A stretch of 64,000 nucleotides of DNA from a virus. The notes beneath the pieces are model-generated. The model saw nothing but the letters and a program-made list of their open reading frames with translations. It made no database searches and was not told the DNA's origin. The translations under genes and the position numbers were made by a program. Of this stretch, positions 25,496 to 34,533 are shown piece after piece. Position 1 is the stretch's first letter; each line of letters opens with the position of its first letter. The stretch is taken from the IMG/VR virus record IMGVR_UViG_3300035670_013228, positions 113,881 to 177,880 of that record; one strand, given 5' to 3'.

Positions 25496-27442
25496 TCAGC
25501 TTTCTAAATAATCAAAACCATAGTCTGGTAATTTTTGTAATGGAAATCCATCAAAGTCGCTAAAAGCATATGCTCCGTTGCCTTTTAACATACCAGCTGC
25601 TACATCTGCTTTTATTAAAAATGACCCGTTTGGAATAGTGTCCCATTCAGGATGCCCTCCAGAGTTCCAACTATTCCCACACCAAACAGCCCTTCCGTTT
25701 CTTCTAACATACATAATATGATTAGGAATAGTAGCACAATATATTTTACCATTATAAGGTAATAATATTGGTTTTGTTCCGTTATGTTCTCTTGGTGTTA
25801 GTGAAATTTCTTTTATATTAAGTCTATATTCTTTATGTCTAGTTATATTTTTATGACCATTTTTTTCATTATCTCTACCAATACGATTAATCTCTATTAT
25901 ATCTGCGGCTAATCCTATTTTTAGTATTAGTTCTTGCATATCATCTGCTAGTTTTTTTGAGGATGTATAATAATTAATTTTCCCATTAGACCTAGAACCA
26001 TCTCCTAGCATCATAGCATCAAAAAATATTTTTTGTTGTCTTGATGATAAATTTTTTATATAGTCTGGGATATATTTTTGATGAGCTTTACCATAAATTT
26101 TCAATTTATTATATAAGCTTTTGTCATAAGACACCATATTCGAAGAAAATCTAAATGGTAGCTTATTTATACAATTTTGTATTATTTCTCTTGATTCTTT
26201 TTTATTCTGACTTATACCAACTAATCCATAATATTTAATATCTCCATTAGACATTACTTTTTTATGATTACAAGTATGTCCTTCAGAAATAAAATATCCT
26301 AAAAATTCTAACCATAAGTCCATAGATATAATATTTGAGCCTATTTTTATATTCTCGACTTCTTCTCCTTTCCATTTTGCATTTTTTTTAATATGAATAT
26401 ATTTAGGGCAATTTTGTGATTCTATTAATTGCCAAGAATCAATTCTATCTAAATCAGAATTTAACTTACCAATATACATATTATGATTATCTGTAACCAA
26501 TAAATCTACTCCTCTAAAATGATAATGATTTAAATAGCCATTATAATCATACTCAAATTTTTGTTGAATTTGTTGCCACTCTAAATAATGATTATTGGGA
26601 TTTAATGTTGCTAATATGTCAGTGTCTGTTAAGTTTTTAAATAATTTCCATCCTGTTTTAGTAAGCACTTCAGTATCGTCTGAATAACAACCCCAACTAT
26701 TTTGTACTAAAAACGCTGGTTCACTACCAGTATCATCACAAGCAATCCAGGCCATAGCGTGAGCCCAAGAACCTTGTGGTTTAGCAAAACCCTTATTATC
26801 TCTTTTATTACTAAAACCATACATACTACAAACACTAATACCATAACCATTAGCTAAGGCATCTCGTGCTTCTTCTACTGTTCTTACTAAACTAACAGTT
26901 TTTACTTGATGATCATTAGCTAAATCTATAACTTTATCTGGTAGTCCTCGTCCTCCCCAACCAGCACCTAGCATACCTTGATATTTTGTTAAATCTATAA
27001 CACCCTTATAATCTTTTCTGACTAAAACTCCACCATACTTACTTACAAATTCTGCTGCTCTAGCACAACTCATACCCTGACCACCATGTCCTCTTGCTCC
27101 ATAAATAGCTTCTGTTGCTCCTCTTGCTATCCATGCTTCTCTATTTCTCTTAACATCTATTTCTACAGCACGAGTAACATCTACCGCATTACGGGTAGAG
27201 TGGCTAACACAGTCACTCGTCACCTGACGCTCATTATATGGATTCTTATCAAACTTCAAAACACTTTTGTATGGAGTAGATAGTTTACCCTTGCCTGTCC
27301 CAACTATTCTTTTTGCTCCATCACCAAAATAAGCATATTTAGAAACTTCTAATAAATGATCAAAAATATGCTGTTCCCACAAGCACCCTTGAAATCCATC
27401 CTTATAAAGTTTGTATAATTGTTCTGGTGAGTATCTAGCCAT
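25496..27442 (-). CDS. Papain-like cysteine protease (C1A) interrupted by an intein
   Basis: 648-residue precursor; the spliced protein would have 309 residues. The C1A-like triad is in order: C78 (TSDCVSHSTRN), H228 (SWAHAMAWIACDD) and N248 (FLVQNSWG). The intein occupies residues 252-590 and sits three residues after the catalytic Asn, so splicing is needed to restore QNSWG-SWNSGGHPEW, the papain active-site loop. After splicing it may act as a particle-associated or lysis protease. It is next to small membrane proteins and close to its catalytically dead paralog. Confidence 0.75.
   Translation of the reverse strand: MARYSPEQLYKLYKDGFQGCLWEQHIFDHLLEVSKYAYFGDGAKRIVGTGKGKLSTPYKSVLKFDKNPYNERQVTSDCVSHSTRNAVDVTRAVEIDVKRNREAWIARGATEAIYGARGHGGQGMSCARAAEFVSKYGGVLVRKDYKGVIDLTKYQGMLGAGWGGRGLPDKVIDLANDHQVKTVSLVRTVEEARDALANGYGISVCSMYGFSNKRDNKGFAKPQGSWAHAMAWIACDDTGSEPAFLVQNSWGCYSDDTEVLTKTGWKLFKNLTDTDILATLNPNNHYLEWQQIQQKFEYDYNGYLNHYHFRGVDLLVTDNHNMYIGKLNSDLDRIDSWQLIESQNCPKYIHIKKNAKWKGEEVENIKIGSNIISMDLWLEFLGYFISEGHTCNHKKVMSNGDIKYYGLVGISQNKKESREIIQNCINKLPFRFSSNMVSYDKSLYNKLKIYGKAHQKYIPDYIKNLSSRQQKIFFDAMMLGDGSRSNGKINYYTSSKKLADDMQELILKIGLAADIIEINRIGRDNEKNGHKNITRHKEYRLNIKEISLTPREHNGTKPILLPYNGKIYCATIPNHIMYVRRNGRAVWCGNSWNSGGHPEWDTIPNGSFLIKADVAAGMLKGNGAYAFSDFDGFPLQKLPDYGFDYLES
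25673..26689 (-). mobile_element. Intein with LAGLIDADG homing endonuclease
   Basis: 339 residues within the papain-like protease. Block A begins with C252 (CYSDDTEVLTKTGWK). Block B has VTDNH (T317, H320). Two LAGLIDADG-type motifs appear: LEFLGYFISEGHT (379-390) and FFDAMMLGDGSRS (473-485). Block F is YCATIPNHIMYVRR and block G ends VWCGN, followed by Ser591 as the +1 residue. The residue before the last Asn is Gly, not the usual His. The LAGLIDADG motifs look complete, so the element may still be mobile. Confidence 0.85.
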
Positions 27443-27945
27443 TATTTACTTCCCTCATAAAAAGCCCATGCTAAACCATTAAAAGCTTCAACAGCTTTTT
27501 TTCTAAGTTCAGGATCTAGGGCCACATTATCATCTCCGATATGCTGTACAACAACATAAGTAGCGGCCTGCGTTAGATCAGGATATTTACCCTTAAGATC
27601 AAGATTATAAAAAGCTCCAGCTATTTTATTAGCTTCTCTAATCTCATCAGTATTTTTAATTACTTCATCTTCACCGTCTAGTTCTATTAGTCTTGCCAAG
27701 TCAGAGAATAAACCACTTAATTTCACACCATCAACTGATCGATCAGAACTTCCGGATTTTAGAATTTCGGTTACTTTTTCACAATTATCTTTTAGTGATG
27801 GATCCAACGGCGCTAGTACTAATGGAACATTATTTATTGGATTAGTTGATAGATTATTTTTAATAACTGGTCCAAGTAATCCGTATGCTAGTAATAGTCC
27901 TCCAATAGTTAGAACTATTATATTAGTATTATTTTTAATATTCAT
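27442..27945 (-). CDS. Membrane-anchored hypothetical protein
   Basis: 167 residues. An N-terminal anchor (TNIIVLTIGGLLLAYGLL) is followed by a helical exported or periplasmic domain: acidic, with KVTEILKSGSSDRSVDGVKL and LIELDGEDEVIKNTDEI. No family recognised. It overlaps the papain-like protease start and the next gene, so these three form one unit. Confidence 0.55.
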   Translation of the reverse strand: MNIKNNTNIIVLTIGGLLLAYGLLGPVIKNNLSTNPINNVPLVLAPLDPSLKDNCEKVTEILKSGSSDRSVDGVKLSGLFSDLARLIELDGEDEVIKNTDEIREANKIAGAFYNLDLKGKYPDLTQAATYVVVQHIGDDNVALDPELRKKAVEAFNGLAWAFYEGSK

Positions 27946-28298
27946 TTGTTCTCCTGATCACAAACATTAGGACTAAGATATGGAAATGCACTATCTAAAA
28001 CCTCAACAGCTTTTGGACACCCCATTTTTTCTGCTAAATCCCTAGTATTTTTCCAACTACTAATTAGTTTGAGAAAATCATTATCATTAGTTTTAACTGT
28101 GGTTACAGGCGTAGATGTTACGGCGTCGTTTTTGACCTTATTCACAACGCTATTATAAGTATTAATTATTAGATCTTTTAATGGAGTTAATTTATCCTTG
28201 AACAATACAAATAATACTAAAGCGGCTCCGCCGTAAACCATTAAATCCGTTGTTGATAATCGACTACTAAATTCTTGAAAACTTTCGGCATAATTCAT
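27942..28298 (-). CDS. Membrane-anchored hypothetical protein
   Basis: 118 residues with one N-terminal transmembrane segment (DLMVYGGAALVLFVLF) and a helical C-terminal part with two cysteines. The overall layout (short leader, one membrane span, linker, helical domain) is the same as the neighbour at 27.4-27.9 kb, with which it overlaps by four bases (ATGA). No family recognised. Confidence 0.5.
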   Translation of the reverse strand: MNYAESFQEFSSRLSTTDLMVYGGAALVLFVLFKDKLTPLKDLIINTYNSVVNKVKNDAVTSTPVTTVKTNDNDFLKLISSWKNTRDLAEKMGCPKAVEVLDSAFPYLSPNVCDQENK

Positions 28299-28311
28299 AA
28301 GATTCGTCCTT

Positions 28312-28740
28312 TCAGACTAAATAATTGTTTTGAACTGTTAACTTTGGTTTAAAGACGCCCGCTTCTCTAAAGATTTTAACCATACTATCAATTGTTGAAC
28401 TGACCAAAATCATAAGAAAACTTTTAACATAAGAATGAATGTACCCTTCTATTATGTGAGGTACAACAGGAATGTCAACTGCTAAAAATAAGCTATCGTA
28501 GAATTTACTAATCATGCTCATAGCAAGAGCTTTTTTATCTGGACTACTTAAATCATTTCCTATTATTTCTATAATTTGAATAATACTAGCTATTGCTAAC
28601 TGTAAAATTTTCCATGCTTGATCAATTGCAAATCTTTTAACATCCTTAAATGATTCTTTTGTTCTATTTATCAGTTTTTCTACTTCGTTTAGTATTAGTT
28701 CTTGGCTTTTTGGTTGTTCGGGACTTTCTTGGTTTATCAT
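28312..28740 (-). CDS. Helical protein, possible membrane association
   Basis: 142 residues from ATG 28740, supported by a strong GAGGAG site seven bases upstream; a longer frame begins in the previous gene without such a site. Several amphipathic or hydrophobic helices (AWKILQLAIASIIQIIEIIG, FYDSLFLAVDIPVVPHII). It overlaps the candidate holin gene by 77 bases, in a different frame. It could be a lysis partner or a structural membrane protein; no family recognised. Confidence 0.5.
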   Translation of the reverse strand: MINQESPEQPKSQELILNEVEKLINRTKESFKDVKRFAIDQAWKILQLAIASIIQIIEIIGNDLSSPDKKALAMSMISKFYDSLFLAVDIPVVPHIIEGYIHSYVKSFLMILVSSTIDSMVKIFREAGVFKPKLTVQNNYLV

Positions 28741-29008
28741 CTTTTTTCTCCTCATTAACAACTGGTGGGGTGTTGACAACTTCTGGTTTGATTTCAGCTT
28801 TAATATTTTTTCTACTATTAATATACTTATATAATATTACAAATTGACCACCAATTAGAATACAACTTTCCACAGCATGACTAACAACACTAATAAGTTC
28901 TTCTTTATTAGTATGATCATTAATAATACCGGTTAGATATAATCCACTAAAAATAAAACTAACGAGTGTAAACCAGAACTCGCTTGTGCGGTATCCGGGT
29001 TTGATCAT
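28664..29008 (-). CDS. Candidate holin-like membrane protein
   Basis: 114 residues. YRTSEFWFTLVSFIFSGLYL and a second hydrophobic stretch (VESCILIGGQFVILYKYI) give two membrane spans, followed by a long Lys/Arg-rich tail (SRTTKKPRTNTKRSRK). Two spans plus a positively charged cytosolic tail is the usual architecture of class II phage holins. It sits in a membrane-protein cluster with a protease, compatible with lysis. Holins have little sequence conservation, so this stays tentative. A GTGTATWAT element lies about 31 bases before the ATG. Confidence 0.5.
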   Translation of the reverse strand: MIKPGYRTSEFWFTLVSFIFSGLYLTGIINDHTNKEELISVVSHAVESCILIGGQFVILYKYINSRKNIKAEIKPEVVNTPPVVNEEKKDDKPRKSRTTKKPRTNTKRSRKTDK

Positions 29009-29038
29009 AATTTTTCTCCAAAAATAAATACTATATAA

Positions 29039-29047
29039 TAATACACC
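29039..29047 (-). promoter_or_regulatory. GTGTATWAT-type element upstream of the candidate holin
   Basis: Minus strand reads GGTGTATTATTATATAG. It is centred in the 51-base gap ahead of the candidate holin gene, about 31 bases before its start codon. Same core as the other intergenic elements listed. Confidence 0.4.
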
Positions 29048-29059
29048 ATCTCATTTTTA

Positions 29060-29929
29060 TTATTGTTTATCAAATTTTACGGTTTTTAAAGCTTGGTCAA
29101 ATATATTTTGTATAGAATTTTCTGGTATTCTTGATTTAAAGTATGAGAAAATTTGCTTTATCATTTCGTGGTCTGGATCTTGAGTTAATTCCAACCATCC
29201 AATAAAATAATTCCATATTCTATCTTCAAGTATTAGTGGATATTTTACACCAAGCGGTCTTCCAAATCTATGTACCCATCCAAGTTGTGGCAAGCATATA
29301 TTTTTGCCACCATTTCTTCTAAATTTTTCTGCTATATATCCTTCTTCTCCACCAAATCCTTTAAAGTGTTCACATATTCCCGGCCAGTTTTTCTTTTCAA
29401 AAGAACACAAACCCATACCATGCATTAGTATCTCAAATGGTTTATTAGATTTATATTTTTCATGATCAGTAGCCCATGTTCCGTACATATCTCCGCTCCA
29501 ATTAGGATCAAAATGAGTAGAAAAATTTTTTAGATCATCATAAATCAACGGACCTTGTATCAAGTTCTTACAATCCGTATTTTCTGCATAATAATTTAAT
29601 AATGAATTAATAGCATCTTTAACTAATAAAATATGACAATCAATAATAAGAATATATTTTCCAATAGCGTGTTTTACTATTTCATATTTGTTAAAACTAG
29701 AATTTTTATCTGTTTTTGGTAAATATTTTCCCAGTTGATTTAATCCGTTTTCAACAAATTTTTTTGTAACTTTCCCGCTTTCGCTATTTGAATTATTGTC
29801 TAATATAATATATTCTACAGAATCTGTGTTACAGATTTCATGATACATTCTTAAACTTTGTATTGTAAAAAATACTCCATCATAATCATCGTATGTTGCC
29901 ATGCCAATTGTTAATAATTTTTGATTCAT
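29060..29929 (-). CDS. Glycosyltransferase family 2
   Basis: 289 residues. LLTIGMATYDDYDGVFFTIQSL and YIILDNNSNSESG are the nucleotide-binding start, KYILIIDCHILLVKDAIN is the DxH metal-binding motif as in polypeptide GalNAc-transferase-like enzymes, and GFGGEEGYIAEKFRRNG is the acceptor-side catalytic segment. Follows the second glycan-modification group, next to a sulfotransferase. Confidence 0.8.
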   Translation of the reverse strand: MNQKLLTIGMATYDDYDGVFFTIQSLRMYHEICNTDSVEYIILDNNSNSESGKVTKKFVENGLNQLGKYLPKTDKNSSFNKYEIVKHAIGKYILIIDCHILLVKDAINSLLNYYAENTDCKNLIQGPLIYDDLKNFSTHFDPNWSGDMYGTWATDHEKYKSNKPFEILMHGMGLCSFEKKNWPGICEHFKGFGGEEGYIAEKFRRNGGKNICLPQLGWVHRFGRPLGVKYPLILEDRIWNYFIGWLELTQDPDHEMIKQIFSYFKSRIPENSIQNIFDQALKTVKFDKQ

Positions 29930-29932
29930 AAA

Positions 29933-30427
29933 TTATCTTTTATTTAAATATGGATATTCTACATTCGGTATAGATTTATTTAAATAATTACACAATTTAT
30001 CCCACTTGTTCGTGTCATTAAGATATAATACTAATAAATCATTTGGTCTATTTTTGAAATAGTTCGTTACAAAATCGTGATAATTGTCGTATGCGTCTAG
30101 AAATTTGTTTCTGTCAAAAACTATAGTTTTGTATAATATCGCCCTGCCCTCTAGTAACCAAAGAGGATCGTTGTGATTACGAACCAAAGATGCGGCGCTG
30201 TCTATCCAATTGTATTTGTCTCTGGTTGTAAGTATAAACTTGCTATTAGGATAAAAAATGTCTAGTATGGGAAATCTTGCGGCAACAGGAGTATCTGTGC
30301 TAGCATCATAATTTTCTATGTCGTGATAACTCATAGGAAGATGCTTGGCGGAATAGCCTAATATTCTCAACGCTTCTGTTAGCGATGTTGTACCTGTTCG
30401 TGTTAGTCCGATACCAAATATTTTCAT
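29933..30427 (-). CDS. Sulfotransferase-family protein
   Basis: About 164 residues from ATG 30427, which forms ATGA with the previous stop. Its start, FGIGLTRTGTTSLTEALRIL, is the 5'-phosphosulfate loop that binds PAPS. FILTTRDKYNWIDSAASLV is the 3'-phosphate-binding segment with a conserved RD and Ser. The family transfers sulfate from PAPS to carbohydrates. Sulfation of a glycan made by its neighbours is a sensible inference. Confidence 0.8.
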   Translation of the reverse strand: MKIFGIGLTRTGTTSLTEALRILGYSAKHLPMSYHDIENYDASTDTPVAARFPILDIFYPNSKFILTTRDKYNWIDSAASLVRNHNDPLWLLEGRAILYKTIVFDRNKFLDAYDNYHDFVTNYFKNRPNDLLVLYLNDTNKWDKLCNYLNKSIPNVEYPYLNKR

Positions 30428-30999
30428 ACCAACTTGGAACCTTCTGGCACACAAAATCCAAACATAAACATTATTCTTGGAGATTCTCCATGACACTGGT
30501 CTACGCTGTGGTAAAGATCCGTTACAAGGTATGCCATCAAGTCTCCGGGATTCATTTGATAAGTTTTGTCTTGTACATGAATTAATCCGCCACTTTCTGG
30601 TACGCTTGAAAGTATATTGAATCTTGCTCCGCTCAAACCTTCTCCAACACTAGGATCTTTATGTTTATAAACATCTCCATCGTTATAGGTTACACTAACA
30701 ACCACTCCATCTTTGCCGTGACCGTCAATAACTGGAGCATCAGATATTTTAGCAAAATCATTCTTGAGTCTTTTTTGGATAGTGTATACAGTTTCGCAAT
30801 AATTTATGTTTGTACTCATTCTGTTGGTGAGTCGTGTTTTTACTCTTGTAAATTCTTTAGTGTCCCAATTTCCACTCACGCCATCGACAAATTGGTTCTC
30901 TTCTACGGCTTCCATGGCCCACTTTGTTAATAAATCGCACTCTTCCTTGGTTGCGTAATTTCTTACTACAACAACCTGACCGTCGTATTGTATTTCCAT
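30424..30999 (-). CDS. 2OG-Fe(II) oxygenase (prolyl 4-hydroxylase-like)
   Basis: About 191 residues from ATG 30999. The double-stranded beta-helix core has YKHKDPS (His-x-Asp iron ligands), then ARFNILSSVPESGGLIHVQDK, GDLMAYLVTDLYHSVDQC (distal His) and SPRIMFMFGF (Arg for 2-oxoglutarate). The likely substrate is a protein or peptide-like amino acid. It lies between a sulfotransferase and a fibre-like protein, so it may hydroxylate a virion protein. Confidence 0.75.
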   Translation of the reverse strand: MEIQYDGQVVVVRNYATKEECDLLTKWAMEAVEENQFVDGVSGNWDTKEFTRVKTRLTNRMSTNINYCETVYTIQKRLKNDFAKISDAPVIDGHGKDGVVVSVTYNDGDVYKHKDPSVGEGLSGARFNILSSVPESGGLIHVQDKTYQMNPGDLMAYLVTDLYHSVDQCHGESPRIMFMFGFCVPEGSKLV

Positions 31000-31000
31000 A

Positions 31001-32101
31001 TTAATGCTCCAGAAATAAACAGTTAACATCGCTACTATCGCTCGGGCCAAAAACATAACCCAGCGGCACATTACCATTCATCAATCGTCTTGGAAGTCGT
31101 GAGTTGCTGAACAAGTAAATATCTCGTAATCTGCCTAGCGTGTGATTAGAGGCATATGATCTAAAAACTATTGGTACTTTTACCAATCGTCCAGATCTTG
31201 TAAATAAAGACAATGAAGATACAAGACCGGAGATATCTGACCAAAAGTTTCTTGCTTGATTTGCGTCATTATACCAAGTTAGTGGAATAATTCTCATGGA
31301 ACTTGAAGTATTTGGCTGAAATATAACGCTTTTTATTGATGATAGTTGATTTGTATTAAGAGCTATACTAGTACTATTTTGTTTTACACTTTCTAACCAA
31401 TTACTACTAAAAGTGTTGATAATAGTACCATATAATTTACCATCACTCTCACTGTCCAGTGTTGTGTCGGGACTTTCAGGATCAATTATTGCTCCTGCAA
31501 GTAGGAAATAATTTTGTGAACCCACAAACGCCACCGCCAAACAATCACTTGACTCATAAACATAAACGCTTCCTGTGAATCCTGAACTGGTTGTAACTAA
31601 AGTTTTATAATATCCGTAAAAAGAACCACTAGTAAAAGGATTAACAGCGGTCCAGTGAGAATAATTTCCGGGGTTTTTTATGATGGTGGAAAAAATTGAT
31701 AGATGACCACCGTTTGCCTTGTAAGATCCCAAAACCCAATAACTCCCCCCTTTACCGCTGCTAAAACCATCTTCTCCAGTTGCTATTGTTGGTAGTCTGC
31801 TTGCTCCGTTGGGAAGTGATGTTGCTGCATTAGCAGCAGTATCTATCCCAGCAGTATCCGCACACAACACTATTTTGTTGTTTATGGTGCGCACAGAAGG
31901 ATCAATATGTAATACTCTGGTTGTGCCGCTAGAAACAAGGTTATATGTTCCGGCGGAACCACTACCGGGAGTTCTTGCTGAACCATCAGGATAGGTCGTG
32001 CCTAATCCCAAATTATATATTCCGTCTATAATTGTTGTTGTGGTTGCTGCACTACAAGATACAACTCCCAAATATCTCCATTGTGTTTTTGGTAAACTCA
32101 T
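31001..32101 (-). CDS. Probable virion structural protein
   Basis: 366 residues, rich in Gly, Ser, Thr and Asn. Contains stretches such as GTYPDGSARTPGSGSAGTYN and SSGTTRVLHI, typical of fibres. No enzymatic motif, signal peptide or transmembrane segment. Overlaps a short fibre-module gene by four bases (ATGA). Assignment as virion protein rests on composition and neighbours. Confidence 0.5.
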   Translation of the reverse strand: MSLPKTQWRYLGVVSCSAATTTTIIDGIYNLGLGTTYPDGSARTPGSGSAGTYNLVSSGTTRVLHIDPSVRTINNKIVLCADTAGIDTAANAATSLPNGASRLPTIATGEDGFSSGKGGSYWVLGSYKANGGHLSIFSTIIKNPGNYSHWTAVNPFTSGSFYGYYKTLVTTSSGFTGSVYVYESSDCLAVAFVGSQNYFLLAGAIIDPESPDTTLDSESDGKLYGTIINTFSSNWLESVKQNSTSIALNTNQLSSIKSVIFQPNTSSSMRIIPLTWYNDANQARNFWSDISGLVSSLSLFTRSGRLVKVPIVFRSYASNHTLGRLRDIYLFSNSRLPRRLMNGNVPLGYVFGPSDSSDVNCLFLEH

Positions 32102-32298
32102 GATAATACTCCTGTAGAAGTTATGTGTTCTGAAAATGTAGTCATAAGATTATCTCCCAATCCAGCCTGTGTATAATAGTTGGAAGATAAAATCTTGGGC
32201 GAATTAGGCTCATAAAAAGAGTTAGGATAGTTTCCACCTAATATGTAACTATTAATATCTTTTAACTTAAACAAACCATTGCTATTATTTTTATTCAT
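32098..32298 (-). CDS. Short protein carrying a fibre-type N-terminal module
   Basis: 66 residues. MNKNNSNGLFKLKDINSYILGGNYPNSF matches the start of the larger protein at 32.9-34.5 kb (NGIYSLNAINDAIIQGQYPGS) in spacing and key residues NG..xL..IN..I..GxYPxS. This module occurs at the N-terminus of many phage fibre proteins. On its own it may be a truncated fibre or a small attachment subunit. Overlaps both neighbours. Confidence 0.5.
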   Translation of the reverse strand: MNKNNSNGLFKLKDINSYILGGNYPNSFYEPNSPKILSSNYYTQAGLGDNLMTTFSEHITSTGVLS

Positions 32299-32848
32299 TC
32301 TTTAACCTCTCATAAAGAGATATATCATCGGCAAAATAAGCTTGAACTCTAACTAATTCTTCGGGGGTTAATGTTGGCTTGTTCTGTTCGCCATTTAATT
32401 CTGGTAGGGGCAAATCTAGACCAAGATAAGCGGCGCAATCATTTAGTTGAGTTTCAAAAAGAAAATATTTAGCCAAAGGAGCATCTAGTAGCCCCATGCT
32501 TTTTAGTGTCCAAACATGAACATTATCCATATGACTATCCAAAACTTCTGTGGGACTTTTCATTAATCTAGCACATGAACTAGCGAATCTTTCCACAGGA
32601 TTTCGTACCATCACAGCAAATTCTTTGGTTAAAAACTCTTTTGGTTCGTGACTCATATCAATAATGTTGGGCAGATTCATTACTGGATGCCATCTATCCT
32701 CTGTATTTACAAACGGCCAATTACCGCCGTCTTGAGGCAATTCTGGATAGTATTTGCTTAGTATGCTTTTGAATAGAGCATGACTACCACTTCGTGTTAC
32801 CAGAGCCACACCCACATTACCATTGTGCCATAAAACGCCTTTGCTCAT
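32291..32848 (-). CDS. Sulfotransferase-like protein
   Basis: 185 residues. VALVTRSGSHALFKSIL is the PAPS 5'-loop and AVMVRNPVERFASSCARLM the 3'-phosphate segment with RNP and Ser. This is a second sulfotransferase distinct in sequence from the one at 30 kb. It sits between two fibre-like genes, so a virion or fibre glycan is a likely target, though not shown. Confidence 0.75.
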   Translation of the reverse strand: MSKGVLWHNGNVGVALVTRSGSHALFKSILSKYYPELPQDGGNWPFVNTEDRWHPVMNLPNIIDMSHEPKEFLTKEFAVMVRNPVERFASSCARLMKSPTEVLDSHMDNVHVWTLKSMGLLDAPLAKYFLFETQLNDCAAYLGLDLPLPELNGEQNKPTLTPEELVRVQAYFADDISLYERLKNE

Positions 32849-32865
32849 AATATTCTCCTTTTTAG

Positions 32866-34533
32866 TTAACTATTTAAAATGTATGATAATTGTTCTGTTG
32901 GTACTGTTACGCTTGTTAATCCGGGTTTGTTGTTAATAATAAATTCATCTATATATCCAGAATAGTAGTTTAGGTTTTGAAATCTCCAAAATATAGGATA
33001 ATTATATGATAATAAAGTACCATAAGCTTCATTAGCTCCATATCGAGGAGTAATACCAATAACCATTGTGCTATTCTCTGCGGCAAGATTGCTAGATGAT
33101 GATCCTGTTGCTACTTGATTTCCATTTAAGAAAAGTCTAAGAGTATTATTATTTCTAGATACATGTATATGATGCCAAGTATTAGCACTTACCAAGTTGT
33201 TAGCGCTTCGTATAGTAGTATTACCTATAGTAAATGCTACTGATCCATTGTTGGGATTTTGAAATCCGCTCTTAGTACTATATGTTCCACCACCAACTCT
33301 AAGATATGAAGAATAAGCAGTAGTAACAAAATTAGGATTGATTTGCGCAAAATCATTGATAAAAAATATAGGACATTCGCTAACAACTGAAGGTTTGATC
33401 CAAACGCTAATGTTAAAATCACCAGTAATAGATTTAGGATCCATTAGTATTTGTTGATATGAATTGTTTAAATATAATGATGAAGATCCAAACTTTTTAT
33501 CATTAGAAACTACTGTCGTGTTGCTGAATATATATTCGTTTCGTTCTGTTAAATCTTTTTGTCCTCCTCCAACAGTATCTAAAACTTCATTTTCAAAATT
33601 ATTATAGAATAGTATGCTTGGCGTTGGTTCACTTGCAAATTCTGTGTCTGGTGGCGTAAAATTAGAAGTATATTTTGCAATATTATTTGTAAACATTACT
33701 TCATCGCCAAAAAAAGTATTACTACCCGTTACACCCGTAAATAGAGATACATTGCTATAATTTATATTAGATGTTTTTAAATATCCTCTTTGCGTATTTC
33801 TGCCATCTTCAGACCAATTAAGTAAGTTCCTTACGGGGTAATTACTACTTGAAGTATCAATAGAAGTATTAGGAACAAAGTTTAAAATATTAACACCATC
33901 TAAAAATACTCTATAAGTATTATTTTGTTTTACTAATGCGATATGTTGCCAAACATTAGTGTTTAATGCAGAAGATGATTCTGAACTTATATTTGAGGTT
34001 ATATTCAGACTGCTGCCAGGACTGCTAATACTTCTATTAATTCTTAATTTACCATTGCTTCCAAAGTATAAAGCAATATAATTTCCACTACCAAAATCAC
34101 TATCGGCTATAACAAAAATATTTCCAGTACCACCAAGCGCTGTCAGATATATCCAGCCTTCGATTGTAAAGTTGTTATCTCCTATGTTAATAGGTTCACC
34201 ACGCATAAATATACCATCATTGTTTCTATAACTAGAAACATTATTATTACTATAACACGAAGATCCAAACTTAGATCTAGTATTTACAACTGATCCGTCC
34301 CCCGTGGTTCCTGTCTTTGTACTGAATCTTGATGTTGCAAACCAACGTCTTTTATTAACACTATTATAGTATGTTCTTGATCCATTACTTTCTTCAAACT
34401 TTAATAAAAATTCAACAACAGGATCTCCTTCAACAATATCTTGTAATGAACCGGGATATTGACCTTGTATAATAGCATCATTAATAGCATTTAACGAATA
34501 AATACCATTAGCACCTTTTTTTGAACTATTCAT
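32866..34533 (-). CDS. Fibre protein with two LamG-like domains
   Basis: 555 residues. The N-terminal module NGIYSLNAINDAIIQGQYPGS is shared with the short protein at 32.1 kb. Two concanavalin-like jelly-roll domains follow: FTIEGWIYLTALGGTGNIFV with WQHIALVKQNNTYRVFLDG in the first, and FNISVWIKPSVVSECPIFF with WHHIHVSRNNNTLRLFLNG in the second. LamG domains bind glycans or proteins; this is a good candidate for a receptor-binding or decoration protein. Confidence 0.75.
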   Translation of the reverse strand: MNSSKKGANGIYSLNAINDAIIQGQYPGSLQDIVEGDPVVEFLLKFEESNGSRTYYNSVNKRRWFATSRFSTKTGTTGDGSVVNTRSKFGSSCYSNNNVSSYRNNDGIFMRGEPINIGDNNFTIEGWIYLTALGGTGNIFVIADSDFGSGNYIALYFGSNGKLRINRSISSPGSSLNITSNISSESSSALNTNVWQHIALVKQNNTYRVFLDGVNILNFVPNTSIDTSSSNYPVRNLLNWSEDGRNTQRGYLKTSNINYSNVSLFTGVTGSNTFFGDEVMFTNNIAKYTSNFTPPDTEFASEPTPSILFYNNFENEVLDTVGGGQKDLTERNEYIFSNTTVVSNDKKFGSSSLYLNNSYQQILMDPKSITGDFNISVWIKPSVVSECPIFFINDFAQINPNFVTTAYSSYLRVGGGTYSTKSGFQNPNNGSVAFTIGNTTIRSANNLVSANTWHHIHVSRNNNTLRLFLNGNQVATGSSSSNLAAENSTMVIGITPRYGANEAYGTLLSYNYPIFWRFQNLNYYSGYIDEFIINNKPGLTSVTVPTEQLSYILNS

